Assembly (NCBI GenBank): GCA_012976225.1
Contig: JAAVVG010000027.1
Coordinates: forward strand, 240,329-304,328
DNA from: Golubevia sp. BC0850
Taxonomy: Eukaryota > Basidiomycota > Exobasidiomycetes > Golubeviales > Golubeviaceae
DNA length: 64,000 nucleotides
Direction: 5' to 3'
Shown here in pieces: positions 12,201 through 25,000 of this stretch (its first letter is position 1; the number at the start of each line of letters is the position of its first letter). The notes under the pieces were generated by a model. It did not search any database, had not been told where the DNA came from, and saw only the letters and a list, made by a program, of their open reading frames with translations. The translations under genes were made by a program, and so were the position numbers.

Positions 12201-15200
12201 AGATGTCAGCTGGCTTCTCAGCTGCGTCCTCGTAGATGCTGACGTCGGCGCCAGCCTCTCCTTCTTCTTCCTCCTCTTCTTCCTCCTCTTCTTCTTCTGG
12301 AGCTCGATCTGTTGCTGGTCCAGCCCTTTCAGAAACGTTGCTAGGTCGAGAAGTTCTATCCCTAGGTTTCGTCCATCTGTTCCCACCTCTCCTCTTCTTC
12401 CTGTTCCCGCCTCTATGACTGCTAGAAGACCGAGGATCAACGTCCTCCGAAGAAGGGATCAGAGCAGTGTTGGCGATGGTGATGGCTCTCCTGTTGGCAG
12501 ATAGTCTATGCCAGACCTTCACCCAATCTTCCAAAGTCGATACCGATTCGTTTCCAATGTCCTCTTCGTTGCAAGCTTCCATCAGCTCCTTCAACTCTTG
12601 CTCTTCGTAGTTCTTGATCTCGAGGAGTAGAGCGTTACTGGGTTCGAGATCGGAGGCGGCCAAACCTTCAGGATCGAGCGCCTCATCAACCGCACCGACT
12701 GAGTCTCCGTGAGCTTGCTTGAGCTGTTCCAGCTCCTCCAGGACTGCTTCTGAGGAGGCTTGAATCTTGAGTGCCACACGATGGTAGGCAGTGTCTGGAG
12801 TGTTATAGGTGAGAGCGTTCTTGAACACCAATCTAACGTCCGCTTGGAACGCAGAGATCGTCTCGTAGTGGTAGAGAGTCTCCAGACGTGCCCAGATCGT
12901 CTCCCAATCCATAGGTTCGGTGATCACGTCGTAGTAGTCCGGAACCTCATCTCTGGGGACTGGCTCCAAGAAGTAAGAGTTGCGATCGAATCTGAAGGGC
13001 GAGAAGCGACGGAGAACGAGAGCTGGAGTCAGGCATTCGTATTTTAGGAATCGAGCGCATGCGCTGGTTTGAGCCTGCTTCTTCACTCACGCTGCGATTC
13101 TTTCGAGAGCTGTCCTCATCTTAGAGACACATGGGAAGAACTTTCCTTGGACCAAGACGTTTCTCAGCTGCTGAGCTCCTCGAAGCTTGTCCTTCTCTCT
13201 CCTACGAACTAGTTCAGTTAACATACGAATCCTTTCGAGATCGGCTCGGAGTTGCATGATAAACTGGAGAAAGAGATGAGGGGTAAGAAATTTTGGTCGA
13301 AAAACGGAGGAAATTGACCAATAAACGAAAGAGAGCATCGAACTTACCTCGAGTTTCTTCTTCTTCTGATCATCAGTCACTTCTTGATTCGAAGTCGTAG
13401 CAGTCCAAGGCTGACAAGTTGAGAGGAGCAGGAGATAGAGACAAGGAGAATCGGTGTCAGCTAGCTGGAAAATCCCGCCAGTTCTTTTCCTCGTCGTCTC
13501 CGATTACTCACCTCCAAGTGCAGCCTCTTGAGCAGAGGAGCTCCTCTCCTTCTCTCTCTCTTCAAACTCCAGAATCTAGCTATCTGGGCAACCAGAGCAT
13601 GTTTCTTCCTCAGATGGACCTTAGAGACGTGATCGTGAACCTTGTTGAGAATGTAACTCGGAACTAAGAAAGGTCTAGGTCTGTAGCTCTTGCGATAGGC
13701 AGCAGCCGCTTTGGATTTCTGAGACTCATTGCTGTTAGGATTGCTGCTAGAAGCTCCTTTTCTGACGATCTTGATAGCTCTCTTCCTCTGATGAGGGTTA
13801 GCTTTCTCTAGTAGGCCAAGCTCATCCTTGAAACCTAGCTTCAAAGCTTTCTCCAATCTTTCGGCTTTGACATTGGAAGGCAGATGCTTGTGACAGCAAG
13901 CTTTCAGAACTTCTTCCTCAGCCTCCTCGTCCGAATCTTCCTCAGATTCTTCTTCTCCGGCAGTTCCTCCACTTCCTGGATTCGAGCTAGAGTTCTGAGC
14001 ATAAGAAGAAGCACCATTTCCATGAGCTCTTTGGCGAGTCGATTTGAGTAGAAGACCTGCTTTTTGAGCGCAAGTAACATGGAATGCTGTGAAACAAGCA
14101 CGGTTGTCACATTGAATGGAGGCACCGGTCTTCTGTCTACAAAGATAGCATTGCTATTAAAAGAGAAAGGAGGATGCGGTCAGATTCAACCGATTCGACA
14201 CCGATGATACTTCGATCCCAAGAACTCACCAGCTTCCATCTAGCCTTCGGAATCCTCTCGACACTATCAATCGGCTCCATGTAGACTGCATTACTGACTC
14301 CTGTCTCTGGGATCCACATAGCACAAAGCAAGTGCGCCCATTTTCCTTGAGAAGTTTGCTTGAAGGCACCTCCTTCGTGAGGGCACAGGATACACGAGAC
14401 TGCTCTGTCCGGAGAGACAGTACACTTCCTACAGAGCCATTGACCTTCTGGAATGTAAGGAATTCCGTAACAGTCTGTGAGGAGTGGAGAGTAAAAAGCG
14501 TCAGAACCAAAGATCTTCGAAGGGACTCGAGAGTGGAGTCTTCCAATGGCTCACCTTGATGAACGGCCAAATTACACCCATCGCAGAATACGATCGCATT
14601 AGAGTTCTCGCACTCTCCATCGTCGCAGATAGCGCAGTTAGTGTCTCCTTCTTCTCCAGCTCCATCTTCCGCTGCAGTGGTTGGATTCGAGCGACGCGGG
14701 GATGGGAGCAGCTTCATCTGTTGGGAAAAAAAGGGATGACAGATGAAGTTCAGCATGAGAGAAGGAGATACTTGAACTTTAGAAGTTACTCACTAGATCA
14801 AACCATTCCTTCTCCAGTCTGTCGATGATGATCTCAAAGACTTCGTAAGATATGACATCTTGACCGACAGCACGTCTAGAGCTGTTCAGAGCGTCCAACC
14901 ACTCTTGATCTGTAAGGCAGAGGGAGAAGCAGAATCGAGGTGGGTTCAGACGGAGGCAAAAGTTGAAGATTCGAGGCCCCTTCAACTTGCGTGCCTTTCG
15001 ACATGTCTAGAGCCCTTTTTGAGCTCTGATATTAATCTGATTCTAACCACATATCAACCAGCCGCGAGAAACTCGTCCAATCAAGCAATTGGAGGGCTCC
15101 AGAGCAGATGCGGCTAGAGGCAACTCTGCCAGACCCAGTAACCGATGCTTATCATCTTCTCCTCTCGCTTATACGATAGTTTTGTCATCTCTTAGCATAT

Positions 15201-15509
15201 CTTCTATTCCAGCCTACGTGTATCCAACTTCACGAAGTCCCAAAGAAAAGCTGAAGACTCACCTTGCTCATCCATGTCATACTCGACTGTCGCATTCCTC
15301 TCACTTTCGATCGCTTCCACATGTCTGAGATAGTGTCTAGGCTTCTCGAATGAGCTCCCATCGTTGAAACCAAAGTTGACGTTCTGTTGAGAAGAGACAC
15401 CAGCTGGGATTTGTAGTTGAGAGACCTCTTCTGGGGAGATCTTCTTGAAGGAGATCTTTGGAAGAGATGATAGCAACGGAAGGTTATTTGGCATTGAGGA
15501 GAAAGGCAT
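9292..15509 (-). CDS. BRPF/Nto1-like chromatin reader (EPL1, PHD, bromodomain, PWWP)
   Basis: BRPF/Nto1 proteins are scaffold subunits of MYST acetyltransferase complexes (NuA3 in yeast, Mst2 in fission yeast) that read histone marks in the nucleus. Minus-strand exons: 15263-15509, 14794-14909, 14555-14717, 14230-14474, 13512-14153, 13348-13410, 13091-13263, 9930-12991, 9692-9824, 9499-9578, 9292-9371; phases agree and give about 1,667 residues. Domain order: EPL1-like segment ([35 protein letters not shown]), PHD finger ([21 protein letters not shown]), extended PHD ([37 protein letters not shown]), bromodomain ([17 protein letters not shown] to NALTYN) and C-terminal PWWP ([26 protein letters not shown]). 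A long acidic and basic disordered region lies between bromodomain and PWWP. Divergently paired with the Yta7-like gene. Confidence 0.92.
9416..9440. repeat. Poly-A run (25 nt) inside the last BRPF intron
   Basis: Twenty-five consecutive A on the plus strand, read as a T run in the minus-strand transcript. It sits in the final intron of the BRPF-like gene (9372-9498) upstream of the CAG acceptor and could form part of the polypyrimidine tract. Its length is likely to vary between isolates and assemblies. Confidence 0.9.
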
Positions 15510-16223
15510 GATGACTTGATACTATCTGATAGACACTTTCTAGGCTGGAGGAAGGGTTGATGATGGAGGGGATTGGATCCACCCCAGAAAGAGGAGGAGA
15601 TGAGGACTAGGTGTGGCTCTTGCGGGTTTTCCTCTCCCCTTCCTTGCTGGAGAATGAAATTGAGTTGATAAGAGAACCAAGGTACGATTTTCAAGAGAAG
15701 CAAAGATTGTGGGATGAGCTTGGAGAGGGCTGGAAGCGATAAGAAGAGAGGACATGAGAGAGGTCTGTGCAGCACATCTCGCGTTCTCTCTCCAAACCTC
15801 CCAAACCTCAGGCTTTCGAAGTGAGTTTATTGAACATTAAGGTGCAGAGGCAAATAGAAGCACAAGTCCCATTCAAAAGAGCAGAGTAGAAAGCAGGAGG
15901 AGCAGGAGGTGCTGCTGCTGCTCTCATGCTGTGTGCTCCTTGGCTTCCTCTGATTCCCAAGCTCCCTCCCAAAGCGAGCCATCTTGACAGTTCTACGCTG
16001 ATTGCCTAAATTCACTCTCTTGTTCTCTCGATTTTCTTTTCTAGTTTGCCATCGCTTTGCCACTTCCCTTCCTCCTCCTCCTCTTCCTCTCTCTTCGCGC
16101 CGCGATTCCCTCCTATCTGTTCCTTACACCTCTAACTCTCTCGACTGGGAAGCTACGAAGAATCAGTAGAGGGATATCACCTCTAGATTCTTGGATCTTT
16201 CAATTCAATCCTCCCTCTCTTTC
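15510..16223. promoter_or_regulatory. Shared divergent promoter region of the BRPF-like and Yta7-like genes
   Basis: About 0.7 kb separates the two start codons, which point away from each other. No clear TATA element or recognised factor site was identified. A minus-strand open frame across 15230-15775 overlaps the first BRPF exon and looks like chance. The arrangement suggests joint control of two chromatin proteins, which is inference from position only. Confidence 0.45.
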
Positions 16224-19200
16224 ATGTCATCAAGTGAAAATCATTACCCAAACTTCAACCAAGCTCAGCAATACTATTCCCATTCCAACCCTCAAGTATT
16301 AGAAGCTCCATCAGACGAGGAGTTTCAAGACCAGGATCAAGAGCAGGACGCGGAAGGTTCAGAAGATACTTCTTACCCGAGCTTTCAACACCTTCCACAA
16401 AACCAGCTTCAACGTCAGCAATCCGGAGAGGTAGAAGACCATTCTTCTAGATCCAACTCCTCTTCCTCCTCCTCTGAAGATAGCCCGGAACCTCAACGAA
16501 GTTCTGAACCAAGAAATCCTCCTAGAAGAATCACTTTGAAATTATCTGCAAAGAACAACAACAGCAACCGCTCTGCCTTGCAGCTCCAACCTGAAGATCA
16601 ATTAGAAGAAGAGCTACCCAACATGGCTAGACGTACCTCCTCCAGAAATCTGGCTTCTGGAAGTGGAAGCCCGGATATGCAATCAGCTCTAGCTCAGAAT
16701 TCCAACCGATTTGCTACCAATGGTGGAAACAGGAGAAGTTCTAGGAGAGCTGTTACGATGGATGTGGAAGATCATCAGCAAGGAAACGGGGATGATGTTG
16801 AGGATACTCAACAGAGTGATGTGAGTAGATTGTACGAATCACGTAAAGGAGAATGCTTAGATGGGTAGGGAGAAACGCTGAAATCAGAAGAGAAGGGTGT
16901 ATCGGGCAGATTTACATGCCTCCTCAACTTGTCTCCACTTGCTTATCACATCTCTCCTCTGCCTCTATTACAGGATCCTATCCTACTCCAAACTCAAAAT
17001 GATGTGAAGGATGAGAGTGAGGAGGAAGACGATGAAGACGATGAAGACGATGAAGTTGTTCGAGCTCCCGCTCGCACCACCAGATCTGGGAGAGGAGTAG
17101 TCTCCTCCTACGCCGAGGGAGACGATGACGAGGAACCTGTGGCCGCTGGAAAAGGATCTAGAAGATTCGGAACCAGGGCATCATCTCGAGGCAAAAGCAA
17201 CAGGGATGATTTGGACGGAGTGAGTACTGATGAGACTTGCTTCGTTCCAGACTTTCACTCTGACACTGTCTCCCTTCCTTTATCACTCTGTTCTTACTAT
17301 CACCTCAGTTTGTCGAGGACGACGAAGATGACGAGGATGGCCGCTACTCCAGGTCTAGATCCAAAAAGGTCACACGAGGAAGATCGAAGGTCCAGGAGCT
17401 AGCCGCTAAAGCGAAGAAGCGTAGTAAAGATCGAAACTACGTAGCTCGAGAGGACGATGAAGAAGAAGACGAAGAAACTGAAGATGAAGAAGTAGATCTA
17501 GAAGGCAGCGAATTCGAGGACGACTTCAATGGAAAGAGAAAATTGAGACAGAAGAAGAGAGTCAACTATGCTTTGTTCCCTCCGGGCGATATGTCGACAG
17601 ACAAGTATGGAAACCCAAAGAAAGGAAAAGGACGTCAAAGAGACTGGGAACTCGATGGTCTAGGAGGATCCAACGACGAATCCGTCGGCAGGAAGAAGCC
17701 TTTCTCTCTTCCTTACGCTGGAGGAAGCAACAGGAGCGGAAGAGATGGATGGAATGGTCTTCCTATGTCAATGACTGGTAGAGACTACGCCGCTGCTTTC
17801 GGCGAAGCTGTTGGAGACGATTCTTCAGATGAGGACATTCCCAGAGCAAGAAGGAATGGAGTGGCGTTTAGCGCTGGTGGAGCTCCAGGTGGTTCAGGAG
17901 CTGCTCTTCTGGGTGGATCTGGTGCAGGAAACGTTGCTGGAGCAGGAGGAGGATCTGCAGACGCTCTTGGCAGAATCAAGACTGGAAGAGATCCTCTCGC
18001 TGACGTCGATCCACTAGGAGTCGATGCGAGGGTCACCTTTGACTCGGTCGGTGGACTCGATGGTCACATCTCTCAACTGAAGGAGATGGTCGCTCTTCCT
18101 TTACTCTATCCAGAGCTATTCCAGAGGTTTGGAGTCACCCCTCCTCGAGGCGTGCTATTCCATGGTCCTCCTGGAACTGGTAAGACGCTCGTGGCCAGAG
18201 CTCTAGCCAGCTCTTGCTCCCCGCCAAAGAAGGATTCCAGTGAAGGAGGAACTGGAGGTACCGAAGCTAACGGAGCCACTGCTGATTCTACTGCTGAAGC
18301 GGGAACGTCAGCAGCAGGAACTTCAGAAGCAGCCAAGGCTACCCTGGCAGCTCCATCTGACGGCTCCTCTTCGACTGGTGAAATCTCCTTCTTCATGCGT
18401 AAAGGAGCTGACTGCCTTTCTAAATGGGTGGGAGAAGCTGAGCGTCAACTCAGGTTGCTGTTCGACGAAGCTCGAGCTTGTCAGCCTTCAATCATCTTCT
18501 TCGATGAGATCGACGGTTTAGCTCCAGTCAGATCAGCCAAGCAAGATCAAATCCACGCTTCTATCGTCTCCACTCTTCTGGCTCTTATGGATGGTCTAGA
18601 TCCAAGAGGACAGGTCGTGGTCATTGGGGCTACCAACAGACCAGACGCCATCGACCCAGCTCTTCGAAGACCTGGAAGGTTCGACAGAGAGTTCTACTTC
18701 CCTTTGCCAGATATGGAGGCCAGGAGGAAGATCATTCAAATCAACACGAAGAAGTGGGAACCTCCTCTAGAAGATTCTTTCCTAGACCGGCTGGCTGAGG
18801 TCACCAAAGGCTACGGAGGTGCTGATATTAGAGTGAGTTCGAGGGGTCGAAGCCGGAAGGGAAGGGAAGGGCAAAGTGCTCGCCCTCAATTCTTTTCTTT
18901 TCTGAGTTTACTCTTTATCTCTCTTCCAGGCTCTTTGTACTGAAGCTGCTCTCAGCGCGATCCAACGTCGATACCCTCAAATCTACTCCACCAATGAACG
19001 ATTGCTTCTCAAGCCTGAGTCTATCAGCGTCGACGCCAAAGATTTCATGATGTCTGTCAGCAGTAAGTTGTACTTTCTCGAGTCGCCTCTGCCCAGTGAC
19101 TGCACCTTCTGACTCTAATCTTGCTCCCTTTCTCTTCAATCTTCGAACAGAGCTCGTCCCCTCATCTGCCAGATCCACGTCTTCTCCAGCCGCTCCTCTT

Positions 19201-21735
19201 CCAGAGCACTTCCAACCTCTCTTATCAGAAACCGTATCCAAAGCCATTGCTGCCCTGATTCGAGTTCTTCCAGCTTCTGCTAAGCGTAACGCTTTGGAAG
19301 AAGCTCTTTGGGAAGATGAACCATCTCACGCTGCTGCTTCCGCTTCCACACTTCCCTCCGATGGTGGATTTGGTAGAGAGATGCTGCTACAGTCTTTCGA
19401 GGCTCTCAAGATTTTCAGACCTCGTCTCCTGATTCACGGAAAACGTGGAATGGGCCAGTCCTTCGTTGGACAAGCGCTTCTCCAGCATCTCGAAGGCTAT
19501 CACGTCCAAGCCCTCGATCTAGGTTCTCTCCTAGGAGACAGCGCTCGAACAGCTGAAGCAGCTGTCGTTCAACTCTTTCAAGAGGCCAAGAGACACAGAC
19601 CTAGCATCATCTTCATTCCTGGTCTAGCTCACTGGGCTCACGCTCTGAGCGAAAGCACCAAAGCTACGGTCAAGGCTCTTTTGGATGGTCTCAATCCTTC
19701 AGATCCGGTTCTTCTTCTAGCTGTTTCGGAGACACCTGCCTCTAAGCTTCCAGCCGATGTCAGATCGTGGTTCGGATACATCAGAGAGAACAGGGTCGAC
19801 GTTCCTTCTCCAACAGAGGTGAGCTTTGCTTTCTCGATTTTGCTTGCCTCTTTTATCTTCTGCTGACCGATCTATCATGTCTCACTTCTACAGTCTCAAA
19901 GAAAGGCTTTCTTCTCAGATCTGATTAACCACGCAGCAAGGCCTCCCGTCGACTTCCCAGATGCTCTTCCTCGTCGCAAGAAGATCCTAGAGAAGCTGCC
20001 CATCGCTCCTGCCAGAGCACCTCGAGCTGCGACAGCTATGGAACTACAAGCTCAAGAGGAAGCTGATGGAAGAACTCTGGAACACCTCAAATACAGACTG
20101 GGACCTGTTCTCGGAGAGCTGAGGAAGAAGTACAAACGTTTCACTAGAGACGTCTGGGAGGAGTACAACCTGATTCAACTCACCAAGCAGTTCGAATTCA
20201 GGAGAGAGAAAGGAAAGGTCATCGTCACTCTTCGTTACGACAAGCCTGCTTCAGCCGCCGTGAGAAGACGTCACTCGAGCTTGGATCAAGTGGACAGATC
20301 AGAGGTCGACACTTCTGCTGTCGAGAACCAGGTCAACGCTGCAGTTGAATCGGAGCAAGACACTACAATGCAAGAAGCAGAGCCCTCTTCTGATCAACCA
20401 GAGCAGCAGCAGATGCAAATGCAAATGCAGGAGCAGCTCGAACCTAATGGAACCTCGACGGCCAACGGTCACTTCGGAGACCTTCTAGACAAAGACCAAG
20501 CTCCGTCTTCTATTGCTCCAGCAGTTCTCAATGGACCAAGTGCAGGATCTTCGATGTCGAACTCAGCCGACAATCCAGCACCAGCCTCAGTCTCAGCTCC
20601 AGCTGCAGCTGCGATAGATCCCGCCAAGCCGACCGACGACGATGAGAACTACGATCTCAGAGACCTCGTCATCTATACGATGACATTAGAGAAGATGCAG
20701 AAGCGTCTCTATCACAACGGATACCTCACCGCTGCCGCTTTCATGGCGGATTTGGCTAAGATCGTTGACAACGCCGAAGCAGCTCAAGAGGTGGATTCGG
20801 AACGAGTCTTCAGAGCTCATCAGATGAGGAATCTGGCTGCCATCATGATGGACCAGTACGTCGACGGACCTTTCAGGATCGAATGTGAAAGAATGGCCGA
20901 GAGACAAGAGGCTAGAGAAGCTAAGATTCAAGAGGCGGAGGATAAGGTCAAGGCCAAAGCCAATCTCGCTGCTTCTCTTTCTGTCAACGATTCCATTCAG
21001 AGGCAAAGCGCCAGGGTTCAGGGAATCGCTCCTGAGTTCAAGCACCCTATCGATGTCGGAGCTCTCGAAAGGAAGAGGAGTAGGAGAGGAAGTAGCGAGC
21101 CCAAGGACTCGGATGCCAACAAGAGAAGTAGGATCGAAGGTCCATTAATTCCATCTCCTCTCGGTCTCAGTACTCCTATCTTGCCTGGAAGAGCCGGTTC
21201 CCCATCACCTTCCATGCATCAGCAGCTCGGAGCCATTCTTCAAACCACTGGTGCTGCTCCCGAAGGAGAATCTTTCAATCAAGAACACGCTCGTGACGAT
21301 ATGCAGGTAGACAATCTCTTGAACCCATCAGAACAGGAAACCAGAAATGGCTCAAACGAGCATCTCGTGAACGGTCAAGGATCTTCTTCCAATCTCGACA
21401 GAGCTTCATCTCTAGCTCCAGAGAGTGCAGTCAGAGCTCGTTCCATCACGCCTGCAAGAGAATCAACACGTCCTTCACCTCCTCCTCCTTTCGTTTTGGA
21501 TCAAGGTCAACTCATGAAACTTCAATCTCATATTCTATTCAAGACTTCTTCCTTCAACACTGAGCAGTTGGAGCAGCTCAGAGCAACTTGTTTCGCAGCT
21601 GTCTGGAGAAGAAGAGCGGAGTACAACAGAACGGCTTTACTGCGAGAGATGTGGGATGTTACTGAAGAGGTCTCTTGTGCTGTGGAGGACGAACGAAGGG
21701 AATTGGAAGAACTTGAGGCTGAGAATGGATATTGA
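16224..21735 (+). CDS. Yta7/ATAD2-family AAA-ATPase with bromodomain-like region
   Basis: Yta7/Abo1/ATAD2 proteins are nuclear hexameric AAA-ATPases that handle histone H3-H4 at chromatin. Exons 16224-16820, 16974-17219, 17309-18832, 18930-19062, 19151-19818, 19894-21735 join in phase to about 1,669 residues. The N-terminal third is acidic and disordered. AAA1 has Walker A GPPGTGKT near residue 563, FMRKGADCLSKWVGEAERQLR, Walker B IIFFDEIDG near 676, and GATNRPDAIDPALRRPGRFDR near 722. AAA2 is degenerate (GKRGMGQS for Walker A, IIFIPG for Walker B), as usual in the family. Two oddities: a Gly/Ala/Ser/Thr-rich insert of roughly 55 residues sits between Walker A and FMRKGAD, and the bromodomain-like part (about 1120-1380) is split by a Gln/Glu-rich insert and shows no clear acetyl-lysine-binding Tyr-Asn pair. 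The ATG at 16224 was chosen as the first in-frame ATG. Confidence 0.93.
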
Positions 21736-22012
21736 TGAAGAACTCAGATACGAAAGACCCGACATGTTACCAGCTCAATTATATTCTTTTCCTGCCATGT
21801 TCTCTTCTTTATTCACTCTCAGCAAAAAAAAAGCAATCAAGGATTTGAATACTTCTCTCTCCCTCTTTTTCTCTCGCTTCGCGTGATGATTCCGAGCGAC
21901 TTGAGCTTCTCGAAGACTGACACCCTTGAATTGGAATCTAGCAAGATGTTCAGCAGAGTCATGCAATAAAAATTGTCTAATTGAATTGTTACAAATTGGT
22001 TGCCGAAAATCT

Positions 22013-25000
22013 CTATCTATTCCAAGCCAAAATCTCCATCGCAGCCTCCCTAACATCCTCGTTACAATTCGTTCCCAAAATTTCCAGTTCCCACGCCACT
22101 TCACCACTAGCTAATGGTCTAGAACTTTCAACATCGTTCATAGTTCCATCGAATTTTCCATCTCTAGCTCTATCCTCAGTGTCCAGTAAAGCTTCCAACT
22201 TTGAATCTCTGCCGAGTAAAGTTTTGATCATCCCCAAACACCTGAGAGTAGTCTTTGGAGGCCAGTGTAAAGAACAAGTTAACAACCTCTTGATAAAAGT
22301 GGCAGACCTCTCGGAAGGAACTGTTGAAGCTCTAGGTCTAAGAAGACATAAATCTAGAGCTCTGAACAATAAATCAGCCAAAGTTGAAAGATGAGCGATA
22401 GCCCCACCTTTTGGGATTTTGAGAGATGTAGAAGCTGAACTACCGGAGATAAATGGGATTTCCTCGATGTTTGGATTCAAACTTAATGGCAGAAGGATTG
22501 AATATAGATGAGAGACGAAATCTGATAGATCGATGTTCAATGATTCTCCTTGACCGGATAACAATTCGAAAGCAGTGACTAGACATAATAGAGCTTCTCT
22601 TGTACCTCTTTCCGCTTGAGTTGGATTCGTTCCATCTGGAACCATTGAGGTCAAACTAGCTCCACTTTCTCCATCTTGATGAGAATTCCCTCCTTCTCTT
22701 CCAATGTCCAGAGATTCCATGGATTCTTTAGCATTATTGATATGAACTCTCAAGACTGAAAGTAAATCTCTGAAGAAATCAACATTGACTCTATGAGCGA
22801 AACGGGCTAAACCTTCCAGAGCTGAGCCTAGCATCGAACCAGGTACGGAAGGCGATTTCAGGATAGAGAAGTAAAGGACGAAGAGCAGCTTGAGGGTCTC
22901 TGTTTGCTGTTTAATGCCAAGGAAGAGTGCGGAAAGTGGAAACATCAGCCACCATTTGCTTACAAACACGACTGGCCCTTGCTTTGTCGTCGTTGCTTCG
23001 ATTGACTCACATTCTTTTCTCTCTCCTCGACATTGATTTCCGCCTCAGCTTCCTTCATCTCCTTCTCGATTTCCTTAATGTCTCTCATTTTCTTAACCAT
23101 CTTCTTACTCAAATGTTCACCTTTACCTTTCCTAATATCCTTAGGTTTATTCTTATCCTTTCCAGCGTCATTCCTTTCTCTACCTTTTCCAAATTTACCA
23201 CCTTCTGCCTGATTCGTACTAGCTCTCTTCTCCCCAAGTTCATCTCTCAACCTGAGATGAAGTAAGATATCTAAGACTTTAGAATTGACCTTGTAACCTC
23301 TTTCTTTGATCATTCGATGTAGTAATCTGACAACTTCCAGAGAAGCATCTCCTTGTAGATCTTTATGAAGACACTCTATCAGAGCATTTGAGCTTTTCGT
23401 TGAATCCGAATCCCAAGATCTACGAGATAATCGAGAGACTACACATTTCATGATGTTGGTTCTGAAATTGAAGTGGGGAGCTCTTGTCAACAGAGTACAG
23501 AGACAGTGAAGAGCTATCGGTGAGATTTCGTTTCGATCTGCTCCCGTTAAGAGGGAAGTATGGACAAATTGTCAGCGCGAGTCTCCACATGAACATTCTA
23601 CTTCAAAAAAAAAAGTGCTGGTCAAGCAACTTACCTCTCAAAACACCTTCACAAAGTTCCAAGTATTCCTGATAAATCTTAACCAAACCTTGTTCCCATT
23701 CTCTTCTCCTCATAGTTTCCTGGTTGACTTTCTCATTTTCTTCCTTTTCACTAAGAGGTCTAATCCTATAACCCGGTAGAACATCCACAAAAACGGCCAA
23801 CAAACTCAAAAGAGCAGCCGCTCTAATTTGATCATCAATAGGTAAAGTCTCAATTTCTTCCTCTCCTTTCTTTTTCTCCTTCCTCTTAACTTTTTCCTGC
23901 TCCCCCAATTTCTCGTCCTTCCTCTCAACTTTTTCCTGCTCCCCCAATTTCTCGTCCACTCCCACAGGTTTCTCAACTTCCTTCCCAGCAAAAACACTCA
24001 ACCTCCTTAACATTCCCAACCCGATTTCAGGATCTCCAACAATATCAGTTGCCAATCTTGCAATCTGTTCTCTAGCACCTAAAACTCTCATAGACTTTTT
24101 CTTGAGACTCATGATTTCAAAAGGAGCTGCTAAACCGAATCTTCTAGCAGTCAAAATCGTAGGTGCAGGTTCTTGAAGACTTGCAATCCTTGTTCTTTCT
24201 TCTTCTAAATCGGATTCATCTTCTGAATCTTCTAAATCGGCAGCTGAAATCGGTTGATGAATTGCTCTAGAAGCATCTGACTTTTCTTTTCCTTTTGAAG
24301 ATTTAGATTTTGGTATAGCATCTTTTAGGTTTTGATCCTCCTTTGCTTCTTCATCCCCATCTTCTAAATCTTCATCTTCATCTTCACTCTCATCTTTCCA
24401 ATCACCATCCCCACCCCTAACAGGTAATTTTCTCTTTTTCCTATCTTCCATCTCCTCGATCTCTTCAATTTCTTTCCTCTTGTTCAACTTCTTCATTTTC
24501 TTTTGATATTCTTCTTCTCTTTCATAATCTCTTGATTCCAATTTCTTTTTCTGTTCCTTCCCTTTTTCTTTTGCCAAAGCTTTAGCTTTTTTCTTTTTTT
24601 CTTCATCTTCTTCAGAATCTTCAAGGTCTTCTAAAGCGTCTAGATCAGAGTCATCAAAGTCTTCTTGGTCAAATGAGTCTTCTAATTCTTCCAGCTCTCC
24701 TTCAGAATCAAGTTGATCTTGAGAATCATCTGATAAACCTTCCATGTCGGTTGAATCTCCTTCTTCATCTTCAGAATCAGAGTGAGATGGAATAGAAGCT
24801 TTTCCTTTTGACTTTTTCGATTCTTTCAAACGTTGAGTTTCTTCTTCTCTGGCAGCTTTGGTTTCTAGTTTCTTGATTCTTTCCATTTCGGGTCGGGATC
24901 TGTTTCGGATAGAAAGAAAAAACGCGAATGAAGAAGGGAAGAGAGAAAGTTCGAGGATACAAGAAAAGGTCAATTAGAAGCTTCACCGACCTTCCTTGAA

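Noticed and set aside
12111-12440. Several 60-200 codon open frames inside the large BRPF exon
   Set aside because: They are opposite- or shifted-frame shadows of an acidic low-complexity region (Glu codons read as Leu/Ser) and have no start context or splice support.
15230-15775. Minus-strand open frame of 181 codons overlapping BRPF exon 1
   Set aside because: It is in a different frame from the EPL1-like exon (15263-15509), has no ATG-led family signal, and is explained as a shadow plus leader sequence.
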